This document shows positions 1 to 10,750 of a DNA stretch of 64,000 nucleotides, in pieces. This DNA is from Paragonimus westermani (lineage: Eukaryota > Platyhelminthes > Trematoda > Plagiorchiida > Troglotrematidae): NCBI GenBank assembly GCA_008508345.1, contig QNGE01000124.1, forward strand, positions 246,947-310,946, written 5' to 3'. Both the position numbers and the translations under genes were made by a program. The first letter of the stretch is position 1. Each line of letters begins with the position of its first letter. The notes under the pieces are model-generated. The model searched no databases and was not told the DNA's origin. It saw nothing but the letters and a program-made list of their open reading frames with translations.

Positions 1-55
1 CAGCGTCGGATTCAAGTTTAATCTACGCACCCAAAGTGGATCAATACCAAGTTTT

Positions 56-800
56 TCACAGCGAAGAAGAATATCTTAATAAGCTTTCGGTAAACCACCG
101 TTGAAGGTTATCTAACACAAGCCTATCAGACTTGCTTAGATAACAGTAAATGAAAGTGCAGTACTCGAGTCGAGGTCGAGCAAACATTTTGTAGGGCGTC
201 AACTTCGCAGCAGGTAGACTGAACGTCTTTTTGACACAGCTTGTTGCTTTTTTATTTTCTGATACCCGGAAGCATACTTGTTCAGAGAAATTGAAGGAGT
301 TTGGGTACCGTATTCCAAGATCTCTGACTGAAGTGCCTCTATCAATATCACAACCATCTAGTGAGATGGAGCCACGGGGTAATTTACAACCATTAGTGAT
401 GATGTTCAATTTGTTCTCTGAGAACGATATCAGTCAATTTTTGCACCACAACTGCAATGACGCTAGGTGTTGTCGTATATTTTGTAGAGAGAAATTGATG
501 TTACTGTGCTGGTGGAATGTGTAAACGAGTTTGATATCGTCAGCAAACAGAAAGGGCTTGCCATGTGCAATGACGTCGCATGAGTCGTTTATGTACAATA
601 AGAAGAGCAACGGACCAAAGAGGCAAAAAGGAGGAAGAAGAAAAATATTTAGTCAGAATCAGAAGTCCTTCATGACAAAAGGAGGTTCATCACAGTTAGA
701 GCTCGCGCATCCAGACGAGGAACTGTCATTTATAGTCGGACAACATTCAGAAGGTAGCAACAGTCAAGGCCACCAGGGAACGAAGAAAAGTCTGTGGGCA
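56..800 (-). mobile_element. CR1-like LINE reverse transcriptase relic, C-terminal half
   Basis: This is the end of the reverse transcriptase of a non-LTR retrotransposon. On the minus strand the palm motif KPFLFADDIKLV reads at about 525-560, preceded by PLLFLLYIND at about 575-625. The open stretch 409-56 then gives the thumb region, with DLGIRYPNSFNFS and RPRLEYC, which in this family come just before the C-terminal 'VQRR.T' segment, here LDNLQRWFTESLL. The catalytic aspartates are present, but the frame changes between the palm and the thumb, so it is dead. Upstream of about 800 I see no palm A or endonuclease, so the copy is 5'-truncated. It abuts the R2-like relic. The clade is inferred from motif spacing. 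Confidence 0.75.
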
Positions 801-859
801 TAAATCGGTGACTGAGTGGGAGGGCAATCTTAGCCGAGGGATCTCACTCTAAGAAAGTT

Positions 860-2735
860 GAAACATTACACCAATGAGAGAGATGGTCCCAGGAAATGAT
901 GAGTGCAGTTCACATTATGGGAATCGATCCCGTATTCCACAACCTTGTCCGTCCCGGCAAATTAGCTTCGGTAGTCGTTTAATAAAGTGACGTCCATCAC
1001 CACCACAACCCCGTCACGATCCGCGATATCGTCCGGTTTGGTGAACATGCTCGCCGCTACAAAGCTGCAAGTGGTTATTGGTAAATGACTTGCCCTTTCA
1101 AGAAGACGGGACACCGAAATAAGTCACTCTATCAGAGACGCTTAATAAATGGATAATATCCAGGCCTAGCTGTGCAGATAGGTCAACCATAGCTGTAATG
1201 CTGCGCTTATGAGGGCCACGGATGACCATGAGTTTGGTCTTACGCGTGTCTATCTTCAGCCAGGACAACTCCTGAGCACTAACGGCAGCTGCAACATTTT
1301 TGAAGAGACGCATCGGACTCTCGGCCGGAAAAATGGGACCGTCAGATCGTCGTGGAACTGGTAGCCAAGATGTGGCCGTGATGGAGTGGACACTTCAACC
1401 ATTGCTATAATGGATGGCAGCGGTGACAGTGTGTCACCCTGGTGGTCATCACGCTGGGACTAGAGACGAAGCTTTTTGACCTGGCCGGAGCGGGTCGATA
1501 GGAATCGATAATGTAGTGTTGAAGGTAAAGGAGCTCGGAACGCCAGGACAGACTTGATAATCGAGTCCTGCAAGATAGATTCACACGCTTTGGACACACC
1601 AACGAAGGTCGCACACAGTCTGGAAACGTGCTGCGCGAGTTCCCGAGCAAGATGTATGGTACTGATGCCGCCTTGAGGCTACCATCACAGCCTGGAAATG
1701 TGAATTGAAGGGCGGGCAGTTGTGGGCAAGTATTCCAACTGTCAGCCAGTATTTTGTGGAAGCGACGCACCAGCGTTGAAGATAAGGCGATGGATCACGA
1801 TGGATCACGAGTCGCCGGGAAAGACAGGCTAACCACTGTTGGCTTAAGCGTACTGCGGGAGCGGCAAAAGTGGATTGGACGACCTTCGGCCAACAGGCAA
1901 AAATTAGAATATCCGACCAAGGTGCTCGCTTTCATACGCTTCAAATGCTTGGGCAACAGGTTGTCCAAACGTGCGATACTATTTTCCATGCATTCCAGTG
2001 CGTGAAAAACTTCCTCTTCATCGATCATGTCGACCAGGGGCCAGTCCGAAAGCGCAATCACATATGGTGGTCGCTAACCGACGGTGTGAGTGATCTGCTG
2101 ACCGACACTTCCTGGAATTATCCGAGAGCACATGGTTCGTCCTATAAGCAGTTCTCCAGTTTCCGTAATAAAACGCTAGAGCGGAATCTTCCTTTAGCTG
2201 ACGGTACAGGGTTTGAACCACAGTACATATAACTTTCCGTGTCTGCTCCTTAGTCGCGTAGGTTACCGCAGTGACAAGCCGGCTGTCGACTAACTACCTG
2301 GAAAATTTTCTGGAACATGCAGGTCAAGTAGCGTCATTTCATGCACCACTGTGAAAGTGCCCGCCTGAAGGTTGCGTACAACTGCTAGTAACTCATCGCT
2401 GCGTAAGTTAGCCCTGCCTTTGGATTCCAATTGGGTTTTCGCTCTTTCAGCCAAACAGGAAAACCACTGAAGGTTTTCAACAGCTTTGGACTTACCATCC
2501 GATTTCATGTGTGTGTGTGAGGTGGAGGCTGCGGTGACAGTCGGTGCGATGTTTCTGCCAATTCACAGCTAATGACAGCGTCCTGATGCTGTCTGATGTA
2601 CGGCCTGTAAAACTCATCGGGAGTCGGTGATGAATTTTGCTTCGAGATTGGCACGACGGAGCCAGCCCAGCGACAGTTTGGGCAAGAGTAGCTGATTTTT
2701 GCTGGGACTAACTTGATCCGGCAGCGTTCGCGCAC
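860..2735 (-). mobile_element. R2-type (restriction-like endonuclease) LINE relic
   Basis: A single-ORF non-LTR element of the R2 group, read in several frames from 2735 down to about 860. Domains in order: a cysteine pair YSCPNC at about 2670-2690 that may be the N-terminal zinc finger; a linker LYRQLKEDSALAFYYGNWR at 2215-2160; the start of the reverse transcriptase at 2061-1795, with EEEVFHALECMENSIARLDN and LPKHLKRM; the fingers/palm in two frames at 1770-1405; a template-grip region KTKLMVIRG near 1230; and a restriction-like endonuclease remnant downstream. Many stops and frameshifts make it nonfunctional. R2 elements normally sit in 28S rDNA; no rDNA is visible here. An ORF at 3055-2855 may be a further N-terminal piece, but I cannot show this. 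Confidence 0.7.
925..1050 (-). pseudogene. R2-type restriction-like endonuclease remnant
   Basis: The minus strand reads TKPDDIADRDGVVVVMDVTL at about 1045-985 and then, after a stop, DKVVEYG at about 950-930. In R2-type elements the C-terminal nuclease has a KPD...DV...K..KY pattern (PD-(D/E)XK fold), and this matches in spacing. It lies just downstream of the reverse transcriptase relic, as expected. It decides the clade: CR1 and RTE elements carry an apurinic-type endonuclease at the other end instead. An in-frame stop follows NDYRS. Confidence 0.6.
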
Positions 2736-3055
2736 CTGTGCTTCCCACGGCCGCGTTTGTTATCTGAGGCCAATTTCGGTTAAGAAGCTGCAGTCGTGGT
2801 CTGCGTAACCAAAGGTCAGAGTAGGCTGAGCACCTAATTCTCGATCCGCAGTATCTATTCTTTGATGCATATTAGCATACGTTGACGAAGAGCCGTTCGG
2901 TTTAAATACCTGGCGACAATATGAACGTATGAACGGGGAGCTACCGGCTTGGAGGCGGCGGCAGTATTTTCATTTTCATGATCGAAATTAACCCGTACGT
3001 TGAAACCTGATGGTGGTTGGTTCTGTCTGGTGATGCGGAACGCATAATAATTCAA

Positions 3056-6000
3056 GGTTTGCGGCCAAACTGCTCAGTCGGCAACACAGTCACCTTTTTG
3101 ACCCACACAAGAAAGTGTCATCAACTTCCACTTTTGTTAGTATTCCTTAGGGAAAGTGGTTGACGAAAATAAATGGCGATTGGAACAGAGACAGCCATGT
3201 GCGCCGGTCTGTACGTAGCTGATTGAGACAGTATATCGTCACGCAACACTTTTGATACCTCTCAATATTTCCGCGGATTTACCGTGCCCAGGAGTTTCTA
3301 ACGTGCTCAAAACGCGCTAAATAAATGCATATGTTCAGGATGATTGCTTTCAGATACAGTGACAGTATTCCTTCACACTTCGGACTCTACAGGTCAAAGA
3401 TGTCACCCACTAATGAACGCCAGAGAACCTTGTCGGTTCTTTCTTCAACAGCAATGATTGGCAGTCAACCAAAACATTCCGGTGGGAAATCAACTCTCAT
3501 TTTTATTGCGTCGCGCCATCAACCATGCAAAGTTCCCAACACTCCCAAGTACCACTGGACCTTTCTTAGAGAGTCCAGTCTTTGACGTCACACGTTATTT
3601 CGCAGCTAGGTTCATTTCAGTTCAGTCGCTTTCTTCTACCGCCAACGGGTGAGCCCGACGGGAATGATCGTTCACTAACTTTATTTTGGCTCTCTTATTA
3701 GTTCCGGAATGTCTCACGGCAGGGTTGAAGTTGATAGTTAGTTCGCTGAGACTTCTATCATCGTTCGACTTTTCATCCATCGTTGTCACCCAGACAAATC
3801 GACGGTATATATTCAGGAGTCATAGGTAAAAGTAAGTCCCAGCCTATGTTAAGCTTGCATTTAACTCAGTTTACCCCAACTGAAATTAGGAAAGAACTTT
3901 CTGATCCCATTCTTGAAATGCTTTCCGAAGTCCGACATGGCACGGTAACAAGGCCTTGGTGAATAAAGTTGAACCATTGGAGTAGAAGAAATCAGACAAA
4001 CCGTCTTCCAATACTAAACTGAAGGATCGTAAACCGTCAGAACTAATTTGACCTATTGAACGGTTGCCTGGACTCCGAGAAGTGGATAATTCTATCTGTA
4101 GCAGAACATCGGTCTTCATGTGTATCTCAGGCTATGTAGTTCAATCACTCCTTCAATTGCTGGGAGAGCCAAAATTCGTGAACTTTACCGTACGGGTTGT
4201 TGTCTGTTGCATATTATCTGGAGCAAATAGTTCCTATCACGTTCTGGGAACTTGCTATTTTGCAGGGCTTCAAACGTGGACTGAACAGTTAACTCTGGCG
4301 GGCAATGACGAGGAGCAGAAGATATGCTTGGGTGGATCTTCATGTTTTGAACACTGAACCACTTTTTAACCTCATGGCTTTTGTTTGCCGTAAGAGCTGC
4401 TTGTTTACAATGACCGTTTCGAAAAATCAGAAAATTATGAAACCTTTCGCTTGTATGGTGAAGACAGATTGTACTCTTCATCGCATCTGTACATATCAGG
4501 CAGTCAGAATGTCGCCTGTCAATGCTATTGAAGCCCAACTTAGCAAGCGGGATGCTACGTTTGCACGTTTTGGTCAAATACTCACTGCTCACGACTTCGG
4601 GCTACCAACAACTGCTGTCACATTGTGGGTGTTAGTGTCTCGTCCACCTGGTGATTGGTCTCCCTGTTGGACTACAAGACTGACTCCAATTTTAGCGGTG
4701 GAAGGAGTGGTTAACCTGGAGTATTTCTTGTATAACAGTTTGTCATGCTGTTACGTTGTGAATTCACAGTAGTTCATTCGATCGGTCTGTTTGTTGATAG
4801 GCACACTCTCAAGACCCGGAAGGACTGATCTGCAAAGCTTTCTGGGTGAGTTCTCGGCAGGGTCGTGCAAGAGCTCACCCGTACCACGAGATGGTTAGAT
4901 ACCAGTGTGAAAAACGAAGTTATATATCTGCGCTCAATCCAGACCACAAATGATGAATTCAACAAATCCTCACAGGACACTGTACTTGAAAGACGCAGCA
5001 TTCCACAAAAAGCCACTGAACTACACCAAGCCGTGGCACCCCAACGCTCGGAACGGGGGCGGAAAATGACGCGAAGGCCATCAAGCGCAGCAGACCGTGT
5101 GACAGTTTTTAAATTACCTGCACCCAAACTTCAAGTGGTTGCGTACACTTCTGATTAGTGACAGGGTCGTATACTTCCAAATTGTGAGCCTTGTGGCATA
5201 TATTTTAACGCGCACTTTCACAATTCTTAATTTTTCGGAATGTCAGGCCTACGGACTTTGAATATAGTGCGCAATTTTGGAAATACGAGAGTGGTTAGTC
5301 AGTTTAAGGGTCACATTTGTTTAAAAGGTGAAATAATATGATTGGAGAATATGAAAGGTTCCTATGTTATTTTTACTTTTGATCCACACCTCCGGCTATA
5401 GGCGCAGGCGGGCTGGCTGTTCCAGAATGTTCGTGCAGCCCGCAATTGAAAATTAGCCTCAGACATGAGGTCCAAGTGAGGCGCCCATCGGTGTGCTGGC
5501 TTGGAAAATATACCGTTTGTAATTTTAACTTGAACGTGAGATTAAGATTCGTCGAAGCATGAACAACTAGCGTTTTGGTGATCGCACTCCGTTGTATATT
5601 TTAGATTTTAGTGTTCACCTACCGTACAAGTCGAGCTACTACCTTATAGTATCAGTCCAGGGGCTAAAAACACAAATAACTTCGTGCCTCACCACGCTGA
5701 CGCGCCATTCATGCACACGCTATCTTCCATGGTTGACATAAATACAGGGGCATCATCGCACCGAGCCTCGGTTTTCGTTATCGTTCGATTCTCAATAGTG
5801 AGAAAGTTCCAGCTATTATTCTGTTAGAATGTTCCAATAACCAGTGAGCCCGCATGATTTGGACATTCCACAGTAGTCGTCGATTGCGTCTGACGAGTTT
5901 GTTTATTTGCATCTCTACGATTTACGCTAACGCAGGCGTATGCAGTTCTAAGGGATTGTTAGAGGAACCCATTTTTTCGTTCAAAACCGCCTCCTTTCTC

Positions 6001-7474
6001 GAGAAGACGATCCTATCCAATCATAATAAACGGAAATTTCGTGAACATTCGAGAGGTGACCTCCACTAGTTTCTTACCTGTCTTGCCTTTATTCCACTAC
6101 GCTCAATGGTAACTTAGTGACCTTAACTGTTTTTTTGATGTCTGTCCTTCAGTTTTCTGATTCGAGAATGTTGGTAGGTCGCTGTGCATCCTATAAACAC
6201 CGTGCAATTTTTCTCCTTGTTGCACACGTTTCGGGGCCGAACAAATTTGCTTTTCGCACCCGTCTTTTGGTTCGTCCTGAGCGCAATTAACAGGGACCGC
6301 CGCGTATTTTCGGGACCAATATTGCCGTGTTAATTACATCAAGGAGCATAACCCGATTTCCTATCAATCGTCTGATTATATCGAGGACGAACCAGCGTAC
6401 CGAGTCAAGGGTTACAACAGGGATTAAATGGGTTTTTTGAACTATCAAGGAGTTCTTGGTCTGTAGATGATCTGCTTCGTTATCTTGCGTGAAAAGGAGT
6501 GAGTTCGAATAACCCTCCTAGGACGCACAATATTTGCATCACCGGTCCAATGATGGCTAATCCACCGGTCGGCAAAGTTTCGTTTGAGAAGGCATATAAT
6601 AATATGACAGGTTGTGGAGAGCATACGTCATTTGTGTGGTAATTAACGAAGTGAAAGACGGAAGAGCAGACATAGGCGACCTAATGTTGTTCATAGTGTC
6701 CCGGGTTTATGCAAACATCATACGTCCCGGAATGCAGATAGACGTGATTACACACAACATACGCTAGGGAATTTTCTCGAAATAAAGTTTCTTTTCAGAG
6801 TAGCGAAAAAAGCAGGGTGAATTATAAGAGCGGTGCGGAGATGTCGAACACCGAACGACTTCAGAAAATTAGGCCTATATATATGCATATATGGAGACCA
6901 TACTGTTAGTGACAGAACATGTTCTGGCGAATGTGATGGAAATCTAATCGATTCACCGCTTATAAAAACCCCAACACAACAGAGGATCTGGTGAACGGCC
7001 ATTTCAAATGCCGCGTTAAAGATACAAAGTCAAGGTTGGATGAACGGTCTCAGTGTTGTCCCTTCTGTCATTTGTTGAGCCATCTGCTCCGTATTGCACC
7101 AATCAACTTGCAGTTTGTGACTTTGCATGTGCTTATACGACCAGCCAATGACAGACCATGAGTTCTCCAATACTTTTGTACATCCGCAAATTTTGCGTCT
7201 CACGAATAGGAAGTAATCACCGATACTAGTGCCAGGTCTTCTCCTTATCACTTGCGTGAAATGATTCAATTCAAGTACGATCTCTAGGGCTATTAGAATT
7301 CCGAGTTTCACACTGATTGTCAGTCAGAATTGTGTAGGGACGTGATAACTGTCTAACTGTCGCATGAACACATGTATGGATGTTACGGTAATGATTGCCT
7401 TCCGATGGTTATTCTGCTGTCCGTGTAAACTCAAGAAATAAAGCTATTCCAGCTACGTCTGCCATTTTGCCTTT
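3056..7474. other. No supported gene; unassigned sequence
   Basis: About 4.4 kb with only short open frames in all directions. The longest are 155 codons (4305-4772, plus) and 135 codons (4592-4185, minus); they overlap each other and show no domain I recognise. The open frame 7311-7030 on the minus strand lies just after the end of the next LINE relic and could be its last C-terminal part, but its sequence does not show the expected tryptophan/proline motif clearly. Confidence 0.5.
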
Positions 7475-9706
7475 CTAACCTTCGCGGTACACCCTTGCAG
7501 CTAGCAGGCTAGTGCAAAGATGACTGGGAGTATGAGGAATTTTGTTGGGAAATATCATGTTCTCACGGGTACGCTGGTATTCCAAATTGAGCAAGCCCAT
7601 TTTTTCGAACTTTGAGGCGTTAGACATAATTTTCATTCCCAGCACCTTTCTAGCAGCTACTTCGACTGTTTGCAATTAGCCTCTCGTCCTGAATGAGTAA
7701 GAAGGAATATGCTTACAGCTTTAAATCTTAATGGTTGCATAAATCAGACACTGCTGCTTGTTGGCAGTGACCACGTTAGTCAATATAAGGAACAAAATGC
7801 GACCATGATTGAGGAGTTCGAGTAGACTTTGAGACACAGTGAGTGTATGGGTATGGGCGTTCGCGCCGGAAGTTCTGTCCGAGAGGAAGTTTCACAGCCA
7901 GGCTGTCAAGTGAGCCGAGATAGTGCAAGGCTGCGTCTTTGTTGGTAAGATGTCGTGATCTACTGCATCAAAAACTTCCATACAATATCCGTACGCTCTA
8001 TCCCCACAAATGCCAGAATCCTCCATTTTTGCCTTCGTAAACTTTACCTTTGATAGGTCACTTGCGTACGACTACCTCCGGCGGAGTCCATGCTGACGAG
8101 AGGCGGAGAGATTACTTCCCGATGTATGACGTCAGAAGTGGCAGTCGACGGTTTTCAAATGATAGCTCATATGGCCAGGATTAAGGAGGTGAGACGCAAT
8201 CTTGCGGCTTTTTCACGTACATCATCATTGTGAATGACATCACATGACATTTCTTTTACGCACTTTGGGTTTCGCTCTAGCTTGATTGATGAAAAAATGC
8301 TGCGCGCAGTGTAGCCGCTATGAAGTCCGGGTATTTCTTGGGCAAGCCATGTGTTCGGACCACGTGACGTGTACGTGTGTAACCCCTTAGTCTTCCTGAT
8401 AGCAGACGTTTGAGATATCCTGATGTTCACAGGAACCTTGACTTTGTTAATTGGTGACTCGCAAGTGCGCCGTACTGCAGCGGGATTTCGGGCAGCATAC
8501 ATAAAACTCATTTATGATAAGACGGCCGCCGCTAACCCAATGTTTCTGTTGGTAGTTCATCCAGAGACCCCAATAGTGGGTAAGCTGGTTTACAATTGAA
8601 CACCTTAGAGAAGCACGCATAAAGGGCCTACGAATTCGACTTTAGCCTCTTCGCGAGTTAATTCCGGCAGACACCACGGTTAGATTCAAACCCTGCATTG
8701 CATCTGTTTGCGCAACGCTGTGTATCAAAGGCGAGCCATTTCGGTACCTCAGTGCTAAAACAACTCCCATACTCCGCGTTTGGGGATCTTGAACCTGCGG
8801 ATATTGTGCTCAAGCCAGTACTCCGTCTTCTTCCGCCTAGTGAGCCCCAAAACCACGTGCTCTTCGATGGCTCAACAAACAATAACTTTCAAGGCCGCCC
8901 GGCGGTCTACCACCGTAATCAGTAGGGTAGATATTCCACTTGCTTTGTTCGAGGTCTCTTCCAAGGTGGGTATGTTTGCATGTTCGACGAAGAACCGGCC
9001 TCAAGGGACGTCTTACTACCGCGTAGTATTGCAATTCCAACTGTGCAACACACTAACCTGATTCGTTAAACCCAGCAAAGCGATGTGACCTAGGTTGGTT
9101 GCCATCAAAGTCCCACTGGATGATATGAAACCTGGTGACGACGATATGTTACGCGGACGCCATCTTGCGGAAGTCTGCATGCGTCCCGTTGGACCTTAAT
9201 CTGAGGCAGCATTGAAAAATTGAACTATGAATTCAGACCGACGGGGTTCGGAAAATGGTTGGGAATCTGTGTGAGGGAGGCTGAGTCTCCAATTGTAGAA
9301 CTACCTGAGAAATTATTCCTTTGGATGAAATTCACGGCTGAAATGTGTTTTTCGCCAAGTGACGTGACGTTTGGGGGATAACAGTTGACGACTAATGCGC
9401 ACACTGTCGGTTCTAAGAGAACATCAGTGTGAATCTTGATCTGTGAAATGAGTGTACCATTACATATGTGGTGAGATGCTCCGGTAGATATACCTTCACC
9501 GCACCACCCCGAGTAATTTACTGGTCGAGGCGGATGATACTAAGTCCGTTCAAAGAACGCAGCCTACCTTTGCTCTCCGAAGTCAACCGTGAATCACTAA
9601 TGGCAACTAACTGGGGAGAATAGTCAAAACATGAGTTGCGCAACCCAAATAATTTGCTCCGCAGACTCCCTGTACTGGCCTTCAGACACATCCGAGAGTT
9701 TGTCAT
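7475..9706 (-). mobile_element. CR1-like LINE relic with endonuclease and reverse transcriptase
   Basis: A degraded LINE read downward. The apurinic-type endonuclease begins at 9706 with SLRSKLFGLRN and SPQLVAISDSRLTSES, the usual 'where theory meets TETWL' segment, followed by RGGAVKVYLPEHL at about 9510-9460 and CALVVNCYPPN near 9390. After about 1 kb of poorly readable linker, palm A reads as MEVFDAVDHDIL at about 8000-7960. The C-terminal 'VQR..TK' region is the open frame 7675-7475, with MKIMSNASKFEKMGLLNLEYQ. Order, spacing and strand fit one element of roughly 2.2 kb after deletions. Stops and frame changes throughout show it is inactive. I cannot place the YADD box. Confidence 0.65.
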
Positions 9707-10467
9707 CAGCGAACGACTCTTATTAAGAGGGTGATTGAGGCTGGATGAATTGGTGCTCGAACCAACTCCGGGACTGCTGTGGCTGCCGGCATCAGCGACA
9801 CTGGCTAACAGCCAGTTTCTGATCGCCTGACGAGAGTGTCACTGATTAATATGGCCGACACTATAGCCTAACCCTAGTGTGTGCCTGCAAAATTGAGTTC
9901 CCCGACTGTTTGTTTCTTTTCACGTGGTCGATCTATGTGGGGTCTGTTGGTAATTGGGTAGTCCATACGAAAAACATGTCACGAGTTTGGCGTATATAAA
10001 GCCTCCGTCCTCGAGGTCAGAATGATTGTCATTATCCTAAGCACCATGGACGTAGATAGATTTGCCGGCCTAGATAGACGAGATATATTAGCCGCCAGTG
10101 TCATTAGGCTCAGTCCACTGCGGATAGATGACCACTGAGCAGGGTCGCGGTTCAGGTTACAACCTTCTGGCTTCCCATTCATAATTACTCACCGTCGCCT
10201 GACGTGGTCGATGGGATTGCTGATAAACGGTGAGATTAGTGTTTGAGAATCTCCGATCTAGTAGAATCGGACCTGATGCGAAAACCTTCTGTCTGTTGTG
10301 CCGATATGACGGAAGCTGGTGGCCAGTTCTTCGTCAGGTACTCTGCAAGGTCAAACATAAATAGGGTAAGCCTTAGCCTTTCAGCGTTCCGAGTGTTTGG
10401 GTCGCAACGGAGTCTCCGTAGTTTTGGGTGGTGGATAATATATGGTCCCATAGCGCTGATAAGAACA
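9707..10467. other. No supported gene
   Basis: Short open frames only (up to 93 codons, plus, 10243-10524, which runs into the hairpin element). I see no protein motif, LTR or RNA gene here. Confidence 0.5.
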
Positions 10468-10471
10468 CTCC

Positions 10472-10550
10472 ATTTTCAAGTTGACCATCACTCACATTTG
10501 ATTGCAGCGTTCGCATTCAGATAGACTTTCCAGCCAGCCTCTTTCGAAAA
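10472..10550 (+). repeat. Left arm of 79-bp inverted repeat
   Basis: Runs from ATTTTCAAGTTGACC to CTCTTTCGAAAA. Its reverse complement is the right arm at 10633-10711. A 67-bp part of the same sequence, with a different middle, forms both arms of the hairpin at 26316-26463. Confidence 0.85.
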
Positions 10551-10553
10551 GAA

Positions 10554-10598
10554 GCACTAGACTCGAGTTTCGCTCTCATTAGAGCTCGTCAGTAGTGC
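10554..10598 (-). ncRNA. Hammerhead ribozyme (type I)
   Basis: Read on the minus strand, 5' to 3': stem I strand GCACTA (10598-10593); core CTGACGA (10592-10586); stem II of five perfect pairs, GCTCT/AGAGC with loop AATG (10585-10572); core GAA (10571-10569); a minimal stem III, AC/GT closing loop TCGA (10568-10561); cleavage-site C at 10560; and the returning stem I strand TAGTGC (10559-10554), a perfect six-pair match. All invariant hammerhead positions are present, including the A15.1-U16.1 pair and C17. Flatworm SINEs (the SM-alpha family of schistosomes) and Penelope-like elements are known to carry such self-cleaving RNAs. Activity is inferred, not shown. Confidence 0.8.
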
Positions 10599-10616
10599 AT
10601 ATCCTTGCCACGGCCG

Positions 10617-10626
10617 GGATTTGAAC
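10617..10626 (-). promoter_or_regulatory. tRNA-like B box (pol III promoter element)
   Basis: The minus strand reads GTTCAAATCC followed by CGGCC, matching the pol III B-box consensus GGTTCRANNCC. It lies about 20 bases upstream of the ribozyme on the same strand, the order found in ribozyme-bearing SINEs. The matching A box would lie just beyond the four N and is not visible. Confidence 0.5.
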
Positions 10627-10628
10627 TC

Positions 10629-10632
10629 NNNN
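10629..10632. other. Assembly gap (4 N)
   Basis: Four N lie between the B-box sequence and the right hairpin arm. A short N run at the edge of a perfect inverted repeat is typical of a contig join, so local order and orientation are uncertain. Confidence 0.95.
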
Positions 10633-10711
10633 TTTTCGAAAGAGGCTGGCTGGAAAGTCTATCTGAATGCGAACGCTGCAATCAAATGTGAGTGATGGTC
10701 AACTTGAAAAT
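10633..10711 (-). repeat. Right arm of 79-bp inverted repeat
   Basis: Reverse complement of 10472-10550 with no mismatch seen. It continues at 10712-10742 into sequence containing CCCCGACTACTCATCAG, which is also present in reverse orientation at 26289-26315. Confidence 0.85.
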
Positions 10712-10750
10712 AAACCAAATCCCCGACTACTCATCAGTGACGCTCCATTT

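Larger units (their letters stand above)
10468..10750 (-). mobile_element. Hairpin element carrying a hammerhead ribozyme, flanked by 8-bp direct repeats
   Basis: Two 79-bp arms, 10472-10550 and 10633-10711, are exact reverse complements as far as I can compare by eye. Between them lie 82 bases: a hammerhead ribozyme on the minus strand, a tRNA-like B box and four N. Beyond the right arm the unit continues for about 30 bases to about 10742, a part also seen in the related copy at 26.3 kb. The octamer CTCCATTT occurs at 10468-10475 and 10743-10750, consistent with a target-site duplication. I infer a short non-autonomous mobile element, either a fold-back DNA element or a ribozyme-bearing SINE with an inverted duplication. 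The N gap means the inner structure may be partly an assembly effect. Confidence 0.6.
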
